Below, in pieces: positions 41,401-56,400 of a DNA stretch of 64,000 nucleotides. The notes under the pieces are model-generated. The model was not told the DNA's origin, searched no databases, and saw nothing but the letters and a program-made list of their open reading frames with translations. The stretch covers positions 1,442,798 through 1,506,797 of the forward strand of contig NZ_CP061280.1 of assembly GCF_014541205.1 (NCBI RefSeq), read 5' to 3'. This stretch comes from Mannheimia bovis. Its GTDB lineage: Bacteria > Pseudomonadota > Gammaproteobacteria > Enterobacterales > Pasteurellaceae. Numbering within the stretch: the first letter of the stretch is position 1; each line of letters opens with the position of its first letter. A program made the translations under genes and the position numbers.

Positions 41401-44400
41401 ATAATGAGAATATATTACAAACACGGTGGCTTTTATCAGCTCGAACAAGACAGTGAACTTCCAGAGGGAGCAACGCTACTTACTAAAACTGAATATTTAG
41501 CCTTATTGGAAGGTCAAGCAAGTGGTAAGCAGATTGTTGAACAAAACGGTAAACCTGTAATAGTGGATGCAAAGCCTACTCCTTATCACGAATGGAACGG
41601 CAAAAAATGGATATTACCGAAATCCCAACAACAAGCGGTCATTTCTGCCGAAAAATCTGCAAAATTAGCTGAAATCAACCAACAGGCACAGGCGTTTGTG
41701 AATGACTTGGCAAAATATGACGAAACGCCCTCATTTGAGCGTGATACGTGGTTAGAGCAAGCCAAAGAGGCAAAAGCGTGGGTTGAAGACTCAACCGCTC
41801 AAACCCCAACCCTTACTTTGATTGCTCAAATGCGAGGCATACCACTCGACACGTTACGCCAAAAAGCCTATGAAAAGGCGATGGCGTATCAAACGGTGGC
41901 AGCGATTGTTGCAGGGCAAAGACAGGCGTACGAAGACCGCCTCAATGCGGCAGAAAGTTTAGAGCAAATACAGGCGATTAAGCCGGTGTATCAGTTGCCG
42001 CAAGGAGGGATAGATGACAATGATTAAACTCACCAAATACGGCAGTTGTGATACGGTGCTTATTAACACAGGTAGTATTGTATCTGTGCAAAAGGAAAGT
42101 AATGGTGCAGTTATTCGGACAGTCAATGAGCAAATTTCGGTATTAGAGACAGTTACGCAAGTTTGGGATTTAATTCAAAGAGGAGTAAAAAATGACTAAA
42201 TTCAAATCGTGGTGCTACCACGTCTTAATCGCCATCGACCAATTATTCAACGCCTTAACAGGCGGTGCGGCGGATGAAACTTTCTCTAGCCGTTGTTATC
42301 GAGGAGCATCAAAATCTAACCCGAAAAAGCGTTGGCGTTTTTGGTATGCGTTTGTGAATGGCTTATTCTTTGACAAAAATCATTGTAAGACCGCTTATGA
42401 CAGTGAGGTAAAAAGAAAGCAATATCCATCGGAATTTACGGAGATATGAAATAAACGGCTAGAATTCTAGCCGTTTTCTTTTGCTGAGTTTTGATACACC
42501 GCCCATTCACTGCGAGTGGCTGGTGTATCTTTAAGATTGAATCCTTTGCAGAATTCATCAAATGACTTTTTATCAAAATCTACAAGCACTGCTCCGAAGT
42601 CAATGGCTAGCGTTCTTGCCAGCGATTGACTGAATTTCCAATCAAGAAACGATTGACAATGTTCTGGTGTGTTGTAATACACAATTACCACTTTTTGAGA
42701 ATCTCCTGCAGCTTTACTATTAGAAAACTGCTTGATAACTTCGTGACGATGATGTATTAACTTTCTCATAAACTCAGCAACGTCAGCCTTAACAGGCGTT
42801 CGTCCAGCCTCCCAAAAAGCCCAGCTACGCTGGTGTACTTTGCCGATATGCTCGGCTGCTTCGTATTGAGACAGCCCCAATAATTCACGAGCTAATTTCA
42901 ATTCTAGTCCTGTCATATTTAAACCTTGTAAAAAAGCCTCGAAAGAGGCTTTTAATTTTTAGAAAATAAATAATTTTCTAAGTTTTCGTAAAATTGGTTA
43001 ATTCTCTCTTTTAATTCTTCTTTATTACTATCATGAGCATCAACCGTTCTTGTATGACCTTCTAACAAACAATCAATTCCATAAATTAAGCTACCTATTA
43101 TAGGTTTCCCATCGTAATTAGCAATGTGGTAAAAAGCTTCTAATTCGTTACGTTGTTCAATTAAAGTTTTCATTTTAGTTTCTCCTAAAGAATACCGCTG
43201 ACCCTATGTCTTTCGGCTATGTGTGTATTATGTACTTAAATAAGTACATTGTCAATTTATTTTGTTCTGTATGATGAAAAATTAAACACTAATTTTGTGA
43301 GAAAACTATATTACTGGAGAGATTTTAAAGGCGGTATATTTGACGGTATTTATATTTTTGTTCTATTTTTTTCTTTGTTTATCAATTAATTTTGCATTAT
43401 TGATACAATTGAGTGGGAATAAAAAAACTGATGTTTCATAATATTCAATATCATCTCAAAGCCCCGTATTTCGGGGCTTTGTTCGTTTTAATAATTGTTT
43501 AAGGCTCAACAACTATGTAAAGAATAGTAAGTTATTTGGAATAAGTTTATCCATTATATTATTCTATAGGCATTTTCAATCAACTGAAGTAATAATTGAA
43601 CTCACTGTAGGTATATTTAATAATGACGCACCGCACCTGTATATGGTATAACGAATTTTTATTTTTTTCGCAGCATAATTTTATTCAACATTAAGGCTTA
43701 GTTCTTGGTTCTCTCAAGATTAAGCCTTATTTTTTTCTTTCACTTAAGGGATCCCATATGAATAGAATCTTTAAATCTAAATGGAATATAGCATCGCAAA
43801 GTTACGTTGCTTGCTCAGAGTTAACTCGTCGTGCAGGTAAAACAGCCGTTGGCGTAAGTTTGCTGGCAGCAATAATCGCGATTTTTTCTTCTTCAGTAGA
43901 GGCGGCGGAATGCCCAGCGTCTGCAACAGGTAGTGTTAATACAAGTGCTATTTGTGAAATTACGGGTCAAGAAAGAACCACAACAGTAGGGTGGACAGCT
44001 CAAGTAATCTCTCGAGATAGAGGCAAAGTTACTGTAAGTGGGGATGGCAAGCTGAAATATAATTTATCAGCTGAAAGCAATAGATATCAGGAATTTGATT
44101 CTTCGGGTTTTAGTGCGGTGAGGAATTCTTCTATTCAGGCGGATACTTTAGATGTCACAATTACGCCTCAATCAAATAAACGAGTGAAAGTTATTGGTGC
44201 TCAAGCTCATAGTAATTCTAGTATCACTGCAAATACACTCAATGCTGATCTTACCTTTGCGAATGAAATTGTTGGTAGTCGTGGTTCACTTGAGAGCTAT
44301 GGCTTCTTGGTTGGGACAGCTATTACAGGAGAAGATCGTGTTGCAGAAGGAGAGTCTAAAATCAGTGTAAAAGATGCCAATATTAAGATTACTAATACTA

Positions 44401-47400
44401 CAGCGACGCACGATACTGCAAACCTGTTTGGCTCTTTTTCTATTCCAGGAGTGGCACCATATCAGTTAGCTGGTATTCGTGTGATTCGTGCTGATGATAA
44501 TTTAGGATCAAAAGCAACCTTCGAATCAACAGGTAAAGTTACTATCAATGCCTATGATAGTAGCACTTCAGAAACAGGGAAGTATATACTTGGAATTTAT
44601 GTCTCAGGTCAAGATAATAAAGCAATTCTAAATGATTCAGAGATTACTATTGGTAAATCTGGGCAATATTCTTCCGCCCTTAAACTCGGTAAAAACCGTA
44701 CTATTGGTAGTGGTGCAGGCACTATTGAATCTAAGGGTAAAATGACATTAGATACTACCGCAGAAGCAACCGCCGTTGCGGTACGTATGCTTGGGAATAA
44801 TTCGCAACTGCTAGCAAACTTTGGTAATAGTAGCTCGGAAATTAAATCTGCGAATACAGCTTTATTATTTAGTAACCAAGATTATACGAATACACTTGCA
44901 AGTGATGCCCAAGCCAGAGAAGGACAAAAAATTGCATTAAAAAATGCAGTGATCACGACGACATCAGCAGATGCATCGTTAGTGAAAAATCAACGTTATA
45001 TTACAGGTTCGGAATTAGCGTTATCAGGTGATGCCACAAATCTAACGGCAGCTGATAATGGCTGGTTAATTGAAACTGAAAGTAATTCCAGCTTAACATT
45101 AAATGCTCAAGAAGCAGGTAAAATGACGGGGCTGATGACTAAGGATACGAATAAGCCAAGAAACAATATCACTCCAGCTGACTTAAACATCAATCTTTCC
45201 AATAAATTCACGTGGAATTTAAATAAGAAAGGAGATGAAACGACAGCAACTTTTGATAATGCGAATATTTCCAACCAAGCAGTAATTGATGCTGCTTATG
45301 CTGACAAAGATAATAATTATACGCTTAAAGCAATATTAGCAGATGGTAGTAAAGGAGAGGTTAATAGCCAAGAAGGTACTATTAATCTTAGTAACAAAAT
45401 GGCTAGTGCAACCGATAAATTAACGATTGACGGTAATTACGCTGGAACTAATAGCAAGTTAAAACTTGATACGCTTTTAAGCGATGACTCCTCAGAGACC
45501 GATCTATTAGTAGTAAAAGGGAATACCTCAGGCACAACAGCTATTAATGTCACCAATGTAGGTGGATTTGGTGCATTGACTGAAAAAGGTATCAAAGTTG
45601 TTGACGTAGAAGAGGGTGTGTCAGGTGTGGGCAGTTTCTCTCTGATTGGTGATAATAAAACCTCTGCTGATAGTTTAACGGTTGGTTTAGAGAATAAACA
45701 CAGTTTCATTTATCGCCTCTATCAAGGTTTAACTGCTCATTCTTCAACAAAGATAAATGGTATTCCAGCTGGAGTCGATACCACAAGTATTGACGAAAAA
45801 GACTGGTATTTACGCAGCAGTTGTGGTAACGGTTCTCACTCTGTAGGCAGTGCTTTTGCAACATCACTCTACGATGGTTTAGGCTGTATTTCTGATGATG
45901 AGATTACAGTAACTGCTGGGGCTCACCTTGTTAAGGTTGAGGGAGCCGGTGGTGCAGACACTCTTTTAATTAATGGTGATGCCAAAATTACTGAGTCTGT
46001 ATTTGGTGGCGATAACGGTATAGATAATAGTGGAGAAGACGATAAAGGCGATACCATTACAGTTACAGAGAATGCAACAGTCGGCGGAGATGTGAATGGG
46101 CAGCAAGGGGACGATACTCTCACCGTAAGTGGCAATGCTCAAGTTACAGGTAAGCTACTAGGTGAAGATGGTAACGATACATTCACTTGGGCTGGCACTT
46201 CAAAGATTGGCGGATTAAAGGGACATAATGGTTCTGATAGTGCAACGGTTTCATCAACAAACTACGATGGCTCTCAACTGCTTGATGGTGGTGATGATAC
46301 CGAAATTGCAGATAGCTTTATCGATACATTAAATCTCAATGGCGTAAAAGTAACCGCTAATGGGGACAAGATTATTAATTGGGAAGTTATCAAGTTAAAT
46401 GATAGTGCAGACCTCACCTTAGAGGGAACATTAAAAACAGGTAAGGGTAAAGATAGCAGTGGTAACACACTTGGCTTACATATTGGAGCGAATGAAACAC
46501 TTAGTGCTAAATCTAACGTAACTGTTTTAGGTGATGTACACAATAGTGGCACGATTAACTTAGTTAAAGATACCGCACCAACACAAACATTGACTATTGA
46601 TGGAGATTATGCCGCTGATGGCAATGCTAAAGTATTAATGAATACGCACTGGAATGCACCAGGTAGTGTAAGCGGAGCAGATTCAGAATCCGATGTATTG
46701 TATATTAAAGGTACTGCAACAGGAAGTACACGCGTTATTCCTGTTGGTGCAGATGGCACAGAAAACATCATTAATGGCTCAATTAAGCAAGTTACTGCTG
46801 TGATACTAAACACAGTTCCTGTGGTTAAAGTTGATAAAGATAATCAAGGTGGTAGCTTTATAGGAACAGCTCAAACCACTGGTGCTGGTGAGGCTCAGCT
46901 TGCTAGTCGAGATAATAATGGTGTGCGTGAATATTATTGGACTATTGCTGCATTACCAGAACAACCACCAGTAGAGCCTGAGAAACCAGTAGAGCCTGAG
47001 AAACCAGTAGAGCCTGAGAAACCAGTAGAGCCTGAGAAACCAGTAGAGCCTGAGAAACCAGTAGAGCCTGAGAAACCAGTAGAGCCTGAGAAACCAGTAG
47101 AACCTGAGAAACCAGTAGAGCCTAAAAAGCCTGTAGAACCTGAAAAACCGACAGAGCCTAAAAAGCCAACAGAGCCTAAAAAGCCAACAGAGCCTGGAAA
47201 ACCAGCAACACCGATTTACAATCCAACGGTGCCTGCTTACAGCTTAGCAGCTAAAGCAGGATTAGAGTTTGGTTATACAACACTCGCTACCTTACACGAA
47301 CGTCGTGGAGAAAACCAAACACTGGCTTGGGATGAATGTGGTCGTTGTGGTGAAAATACCAAGGGACAGAGTTGGGCAAGGGTATTTGGTAAATATCTAG

Positions 47401-50400
47401 AGTTAGAAGGTAAAAATCGTCTAGGTGCTAACCATAGATTATATGGTTTCCAATTAGGGCACGATTTTGCGATTAGTCGTACAAATGAGGGTGGTCATAG
47501 TTTAACGGGAGCTTATGTTAGCTATGGTGTAATGAATTCAGATTACTTTGACCGTTACAGAGCAGTAAATGGCATTGTATCAGCAGATAAATTTACAGGT
47601 AACAGCAAACAATATGGTTGGAACTTAGGTTTAACTCACACTCGCTATGCACCGAACGGTGCTTATGTTGATTTAGTCGGTCAAATTGGCTGGTTACGCA
47701 ATAAATACCAAGCAAGAAATGGTGTAGAAGCGAAACAACGTGGTAATGCATTAGCGTTATCGATTGAAGTGGGAAGACCGTATGCCTTAGCCGAACACAA
47801 AACACACGAAGGCGTTTGGTTAGTTGAACCGCAAGCTCAATTGGTTTACCAAACCTTGAAACTAAATAGCTTCAATGATGGTACTCGCCAGGTGCAAGGT
47901 GATACACATCACGGTTTACGTGGACGAGTGGGCGTACGTTTAGCTTATAACACTCAAGCTACAGAGGAGAAATATCGCACCAATACAATCTATGCGATTG
48001 CCAATATCTTACAAGATTTCAAAGCTGGCAAAGTGGTGTCTATTGGTTCAGACCAAGTGAAAGAAGTAAATGCGAAAACTTGGGTTGAGGTAGGCTTAGG
48101 CGGACAATTACCAGTAGGTAAACAAAGTTACCTTTATGCAGACGCTCGTTATGAACGTAACTTAGGCGGTGCTAAACGTGAAGGCTACCGCGGTACGGTG
48201 GGCTTTAAATATACTTGGAAATAAACGCAAATTGTGAATAAAAGGCACATTTAGCTTAATTTATCTCTCGCTTCCTGTCGCTAGAAAGCGAGAGATAAAA
48301 GCATACAAGCGGTACTTTTTTCATAACATTTTGCAACAGATTAACATTCAATGGGTGATAACCCCAAAGGATAAGGAAGCAATATGAAAAGCAAATTATT
48401 GATGACAGTTGCGACAGCAACATTATTAAGTGCTTGTTCAAGCCAATTAACTGATGTAAACCACAAATGGTGTCCACCAGAACAAAAGGTGGTAGTGAAT
48501 GAAAAAATAGCCTTATCAGCAGACGCATTATTTTATTTTGATAAATCAAGTTCCTCAGAGTTATTGCCAGCAGGTCGCAAAACCTTAGATGAACGATTGG
48601 AAAAATAACTAGTGATTATGCCAAGGTAGAAAGTATAGCGTTAGTAGGACATACAGACCGATTAGGCAGTGAGCATTACAATTATAAGTTAGGTTTACGC
48701 CGAGCGGAAACGGTAAAAGCATATTTAGAAAATGCAGGCATTGATGCTCAAATCAGCACTGCAAGTGCAGGTAAAAATCAACCTATGACAACAGACTGTG
48801 TAGGAGAAAAAGCAACGAAATCCCTTATTGCTTGCTTACAACCAGATCGCCGAGTAACGGTAGAAATTAAAGGCATTAAAAAGCCATCTTTGTAGATAGG
48901 TTGCCATAATGAATAAAAGACCGAGCTTGATAATATCAGCTCGGTTATTTCATTTATCAAATGAAGTTTAAAAGAACAAGCGGTTATATTTCACCTATTT
49001 TTTGCAAAAATTCTCAAAATATAACCACTTGTATTATTTCTTTTTAGTCGGGCGTTGCCAGCCTTGGATATGGCGTTGTGGCACTCGGCTGATAACTAGC
49101 TCATTTTCACCCACATCTTTTGTTACTGTAGCACCTGCACCAATGGTTGAGCCGCTGGCAATCGTAACAGGGGCAACTAATTGGCTGTCTGAGCCAACAA
49201 ATACATTATCGCCGATAATGGTCTTGAATTTGTTTGCACCATCGTAGTTACAAGTGATCACGCCTGCACCGATGTTACAATCTTTACCAACTTCCGCATC
49301 GCCTACATAGGTTAAGTGATTCACTTTAGAACCTTTGCCGATGGTCGCTTTTTTGATTTCAACGAAGTTACCGATATGGGTTTCTTCCGCTAACTCCGCA
49401 CCCGGACGTAAGCGAGAGAACGGACCGATAGCCGATTTCGCACCGACAACCGAATCTTCAAGTACCGAGTAAGGTTTTATTTCGACATTGTCTCCAATTT
49501 CACAGTTTTTCAGTATACAGCCAGCTCCAATTTTCACATTGTTACCTAGCTTGATTTCACCTTCTAAAATCACGTTTACATCAATAGACACATCTTTGCC
49601 GTGGGAAACTGTACCACGAATATCAAAGCGGGTTGGGTCGATAATAGTCACACCTGCTAACAATAATTTTTCTGCCTCACGTTTTTGGTAGAAACGTTCT
49701 AATGCGGCAAGTTGTAAACGGTTATTTGCCCCTTCCACTTCCATAAATTCGGTGGCTTGAACCGCTTGCACTTTGAAACCGTCTTGGTTTGCCATTGCGA
49801 TTACATCGGTAATGTAGTATTCGCCTTGTGCATTGTTATTATTGAGGTTTTGTAGCCATTTTTTGAAACTTGAACCGCTTGCTACCATTACACCGGTGTT
49901 CACTTCACGAATTTTTAGCTGCTCTTCGTTGGCATCTTTTTGCTCAACAATCGCCACTACTGAGCCGTTTTCGCGAAGAATACGACCGTAGCCTGTTGGG
50001 TTTTCCAATTCAACGGTCAATAATGCAATGCCGTTTTCAGGCTTAGCGGCGATTAAACGCTCAAGGGTTGCTTTGGTAATTAATGGTGCATCGCCATACA
50101 GCATCACGATATTTTCATTATCTTCAAAAAATGGAGCTGCTTGTTGCATTGCGTGTCCTGTGCCTAATTGTTCCGCTTGGAATACCCAGTTTACAGGTTC
50201 TTCGCTTAAACATGCTTTGAGTAAATCTGCACCGTGTCCGTAAATTAAGTGAATTTGTTTGGCATCTAGCTGTTTTGCCGTATCAATAACGTGTTTTACC
50301 ATCGGTTTGCCTGCCACCGGGTGTAGCACTTTTGGCAAATCTGAATACATACGAGTGCCTTTGCCGGCAGCTAAAATTACAACGCTCAGTTGAGTCATAA

Positions 50401-53400
50401 AAGATCCTTATTAATAATGTTTTACTTTAGCAAGATATTTAAATGATATGCTAAAGTGTGATTTTGACAATATTTTACTCTTTTTATTCAATAATTTCAT
50501 TTATTGTAGTGAGAAAAAATCGATTTTGGCTGAGTTTTTTAGGATTTTTAAAAAGGATTTAGCTGATTAAGAATAAATAGGTATTACTTATTTCTTATAT
50601 TTCTCTACAACTAAAAATCTTTTTGATAGAATGCCAAAATGGACTACATAACTAATTAATATTAAGGAGAATTTATGCCAACAGTACAAAAAGGTCATCA
50701 GCCTTTGCCGATTTGGTCGCTTCTATTACCTATTGCCGCTTGGATTATCTACTTTGTAGGCGTAAAAGAAAGCGTATTTTTACAATTAGTAGCCGGTGCT
50801 TTTTTAATTGGAAGTGTTTTATCAGCCGTTCATCACGCCGAAGTAGTTGCACATAAAGTAGGTGAGCCTTTTGGTACTATTATTCTTGCATTAGCCATTA
50901 CTGTGCTCGAGGTATCACTTATTGTTTCACTAATGGTTGCCGGTGGTGATAACACTGCGTATTTAGCTCGAGATACCGTTTTTGCTGCAATAATGCTTAT
51001 CCTAAACGGGATTTTAGGCGGTTGTTTGTTAATTGGTGGATTAAAACACCGTGAGCAATTTTTCAGCCAAAAATCAGCAACAACGGCATTAGTTACCTTA
51101 GTCGTAATTTTAGTGATTACTTTAGTATTACCGAACTTTACCACAAGTACAGAAGGTGCAACCTATAGCCCTTCTCAATTAATTTTTGTTGCAATTGCCT
51201 CTATTGTGCTTTATGCATCATTTATTTTAATTCAGACAGTTCGCCATCGTGATTATTTCTTAGTTGAAGATGATGACAACCCATCGCATCACGCAGAACC
51301 GCCTTCAACTAAAGTAGCATTAATAAGTTTATTATTTTTGATCATTTGTTTAGGTATTGTGGTATTTCTAGCTAAGGCACTTTCGCCATCTATTGAACAA
51401 ATGGTGTTAGGTGCGGGTGCACCGGTAGCATTAGTAGGGGTAATTATTGCAGCAGTGGTGTTATTACCGGAAGGATTAGCTGCATTAACAGCAGCACGCC
51501 GTAACCGTTTACAAACCAGTATTAACCTTGCATTAGGCTCTGCTGTGGCAAGTATCGGCTTAACTATTCCGGCGGTAGCTATTGTTTGTGTAATTTATGA
51601 TATCAATATGGTGCTGGGTTTAGACTGGAAATCAATGGTATTACTTTCACTTTCTTCTTTTGTGGCAATGCTTTCACTTAATCACGGTCAAACTAATATA
51701 CTTTATGGTATCGTATTACTCGTAATTTTAGCGACTTATGTGTTTACTGTAATTGTTCCTTAGATATATCAATATTCAATAGATGACGGAGATTAATTTT
51801 TCGTTATCTATTGAATTTGTTAATTTAAACCTTATTATTAATTATTGGATTAACTAAACAAAAAGAAAAATGGGTAGAAAACGTAGTGCAAGTTCCTCTC
51901 GTTGGCTTGCGGAACATTTTAAAGATCAATTTGTACAAAAAGCACATAAGCAAAAATTACGCTCTCGTGCATATTTTAAATTAGATGAAATTCAGCAAAC
52001 CGACCGTTTATTTAAACCGGGTATGACGGTTGTTGATTTAGGTGCAGCACCGGGTGGCTGGTCGCAATATGTGGTTACACAAATCGGTAGTAAAGGCAGA
52101 GTTATTGCTTGTGATATTTTAGATATGAACCCGATTGTCGGTGTGGATTTTTTACAAGGCGATTTCCGTGAAGAATCAGTTCTGAATGCGTTATTGGAGC
52201 GTGTTGGGGAAGATAAAGTTGATGTGGTAATGTCTGATATGGCACCTAATTTCAGCGGTATGCCTTCTGTTGATATTCCTCGTGCGATGTATTTGGTAGA
52301 ATTAGCATTAGATATGTGCCGTCAAGTATTAGCACCAAAAGGCAGCTTTGTGGTTAAGGTGTTTCAGGGGGAAGGATTTGATGAGTATCTCAGAGAAATT
52401 CGTTCACTATTTAGTGTAGTAAAAGTCAGAAAACCGGAGGCTTCAAGAGATCGTTCTCGAGAAGTTTATATAGTTGCAACGGGCTATAAAGGCTAGAAAC
52501 CACACAAGCGGTTGTTTTTTGCTAAAATTTTGCAAAAAAGTTAAGAAATTTAACCGCTTTTATAGTAACCTTAAACAGTTTTTATTAAGAAGATAGGGGA
52601 TTAACCTTGAACGATATGGTTAAAAATATTTTGCTTTGGGTGGTGGTTGCCATTGTAATGATGACTGCCTACGAAGGCTTCAATTCTAATTTTGGTGGAG
52701 CTTCGAACACTGTGCCATATTCGACTTTTTTGAGTGATATTAAAGAAAATCGCTTAAAAGGGGTCGATTTCAAACAGAATGACGACACTATTGTGGTTAC
52801 CAAGAACGATGGTGCAACCTACCAAACAGTAATGCCAATGTATGATGAATATCTAATGGCAGATTTAGCGAAAACCAATGCAGTGATTACAGGACAACCG
52901 GCAGAGCGTCGTGGTTTGTTATCGCAAATCTTGATTTCGTGGTTCCCAATGTTGCTATTGATCGGCTTCTACATCTTCTATATGCGACAAATGCAAGGCG
53001 GGGGTGGTCGAGGTGCAATGGGCTTTGGTAAAAGCAAAGCGAAAATGCTGACGGCAGATGAAGTCAAAACCCGTTTCTCTGATGTTGCCGGCTGTGATGA
53101 AGCAAAAGAAGAAGTAGGTGAAGTCGTTGAATTCTTGCGTGATCCAAGCAAATTCCAAAAACTAGGCGGACGTATCCCAAAAGGGATCTTAATGGTTGGA
53201 CCTCCGGGAACTGGTAAAACCTTATTGGCAAAAGCAATTGCCGGTGAAGCTCGCGTGCCGTTCTTTACGATGGCGGGTTCGGACTTCGTTGAGATGTTCG
53301 TTGGTGTGGGTGCTTCACGCGTGCGTGATCTTTTCGACCAAGCGAAGAAAAATGCCCCTTGTATCATCTTTATTGATGAAATTGATGCAGTAGGTCGTAA

Positions 53401-56400
53401 ACGTGGCGGTGCCGGCTTTAGTGGCGGACACGATGAGCGTGAACAAACTCTAAACCAAATGCTAGTGGAAATGGACGGTTTTGAAGGCTCTGAAGGTGTA
53501 ATTATCATTGCAGCGACCAACCGTGCTGATGTGCTCGATGATGCTTTAACCCGTCCGGGTCGTTTTGACCGCCAAGTAACGGTTGATTTACCGAATGTAA
53601 AAGGTCGTGAGCAGATCTTGAAAGTTCACTTGAAAAAAGTACCGCTTGCAGAAGGTGTTGATCCTATGCAAATTGCTCGTGGTACACCGGGTTATTCAGG
53701 GGCACAATTAGCGAACTTAGTGAATGAAGCTGCATTGTTTGCAGCACGTAAAAATAAACGTGTAGTAACAATGGAAGATTTTGAAGAAGCCCGTGATAAA
53801 ATCAATATGGGTCCGGAACGTCGTTCAAACACAATGACGGAAAAAGAGATTATTAACACGGCTTATCACGAAGCTGGACACGTTATTGTCGGTTATTTAA
53901 TGCCGGAACACGATCCATTGAATAAAGTAACTATTGTACCTCGTGGTCAAGCACTCGGTTTTGCACAGTTCTTACCGGAAGGCGACCGTGTAAGTGAGAC
54001 CTTCACCAAATTAGAAAGTCAGCTTTCAACTTTATTTGCAGGTCGTATCGCTGAAGGTTTGATTTTCGGGGAAGATAAAATCACCACAGGGGCATCATCA
54101 GATATTCACCGTGCGACCCAAATTGCACGAGCAATGGTAACGCAATGGGGCTTCTCAAAAGAACTAGGTCCTATCTTCTATCAGAATGAAGATGGAATGG
54201 GGGCGATTAAAGGGGTATCTGAAGAATCGCAAAAATTAATTGATACTGAAATGCGTAAGATCATTGATAGAAACTATCAGCGTGCGAAGCAAACGCTAGA
54301 AGAAAATATGGATATCTTACACGCAATGAAAGATGCCTTATTGAAGTACGAAACCTTAGATAGCAAACAAATTGATGATTTAATGGCTCGTCGTCCGGTA
54401 GGAGAACCATCAGGTTGGAGTGATACACCGACTAAAGATGATAATGCAACACCACCAAGTGGTGAACAAGCAGCTGATACTACTTCTATCACGTTAGATG
54501 ATAAGCCAACTAAGGATAACAATATTGGTGATTCCCTTGCTGATACTAAAGCGGAACACTAATAGATAAATTAAAAGCCGAGAGCAAATTGCTCTCGGTT
54601 TTTTTGTTTGCAAGCGGTCGTTTTTGACTAATTTTTTGCAAATAGAGCGGATAATTAACTTGTAATAATTTCTTGCCGTTTGTAACAAATTTTTTACTAG
54701 CAAAATAGTCCTTTCTCCTCTAAAATCACTCGATATTTTAATAAGAAAAACAGAGGTTATTATGCAATTTTTCAACATCGCCAATGAAGGGGTGAAATCG
54801 CTTTCGCCTTATCAAGCAGGAAAGCCTATTGAGGAATTAGAACGTGAATTGGGTATTCAAAATATCATCAAACTGGCTTCAAATGAAAATCCGTTTGGTT
54901 TCCCTGAAAGTGCTAAACAGGCGATTATCAACCAACTTGATGATTTAACGCGTTACCCTGATTCAAACGGGTTTGATCTTAAATCGACTATCGCAAAAAA
55001 ATTCAACCTACAACCAAATCAAATTACTTTAGGTAATGGTTCAAATGATTTATTAGAGCTATTTGCTCATACCTTTGCCAGCGATAAAGATGAAATTATC
55101 TATTCGCAATATGCTTTTATTGTGTACCCTTTAGTCACAAAAGCGATTAATGCAGTTGCTCGTGAAATTCCTGCTAAAAATTGGGGGCACGATTTAGCGG
55201 GCTTTTTAGCAGCAATCAACGAAAAAACCAAGCTGATTTTTATTGCAAACCCAAATAACCCAACGGGTAACTTCTTAACGCAAGCTGAAATTGAGGCTTT
55301 CTTAGCAAAAGTGCCAAGCAATGTCATTGTGGTGTTAGATGAGGCTTATACCGAATTTACGGCTGCGGAAGAAAGAATTGATTCTTTCGGTTTATTAGCA
55401 AAATACCCAAATTTAATTGTTTCTCGCTCACTTTCTAAAGCCTATGGTTTAGCGGGGCTTCGTATTGGTTATGCGGTGTCAGCTCCTGAAATTGCGGACT
55501 TATTAAATCGTGTTCGCCAGCCGTTTAACTGCAACAGCCTTGCATTAGCTTCTGCTATTGCGGTGATGAATGATGATACTTTTGTACAAAAAGTTGCAAA
55601 AAATAACCGCTTGGAAATGGCTCGTTTTGAGGCATTTTGCCAAGCAAACGGGTTGGACTATATCCCATCTAAAGGTAATTTCATTACCATTGATTTTAAA
55701 CGTCCTGCTGCTCCCATTTATGAAGCATTATTGCGTGAAGGTGTAATTGTTCGCCCCATTGCAGGTTACGGAATGCCAAATCATTTGCGTGTGAGTATTG
55801 GTCTGCCCGAAGAAAATGACAGATTTTTTACTGCTTTATTGAAAGTGTTAGCTTAACAAGCGGTCTCTTTTTATCAAAATTTTACAAAAATAGAAACAAA
55901 TGGAAAAATTAACATTAAATCCGATTTCTCGAGTAGAAGGGGAAATCAACTTACCCGGCTCAAAAAGCCTGTCTAATCGTGCATTATTACTGGCAGCATT
56001 AGCGAAAGGTACAACACGTGTTACCAATTTATTAGATAGTGATGATATTCGCCATATGCTTAATGCGTTAAAAGCCTTAGGTGTGCAGTATCAGCTTTCA
56101 GAAGACAAAACCATTTGTGAAGTACAAGGCATTGGCAGAGCTTTTCAAGCTCAAGATGGCTTATCACTCTTTTTAGGGAATGCAGGTACGGCAATGCGAC
56201 CATTAGCCGCAGCATTGTGTTTAAAAGGCGAGAGCAAGGCTCAAATTATTTTGACAGGTGAGCCTCGAATGAAAGAACGTCCAATCAAGCATTTAGTTGA
56301 TGCCTTACATCAAGTTGGGGCAGAAGTCCAATATTTAGAAAATGAAGGCTATCCGCCATTAGCCATAACAAATAGTGGCTTAAATGGTGGAAAAGTACAA

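Larger units (their letters stand above)
1..43500. mobile_element. Prophage: lambdoid control region, contractile tail (left end outside window)
   Basis: A continuous set of phage modules occupies this stretch in lambda order: antirepressor, recombination, immunity, replication, Q antiterminator, lysis, packaging, head, sheath/tube tail, baseplate and fibre. All structural genes look intact. No integrase or attachment site is visible, so the left end must lie before position 1. The right end lies between the leftward operon promoter near 43,255 and the autotransporter start at 43,758; the end given here is approximate. Contractile-tail identity rests on the sheath, tube, gp25-like, J-like and Gp138-like spike genes. 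Confidence 0.95.
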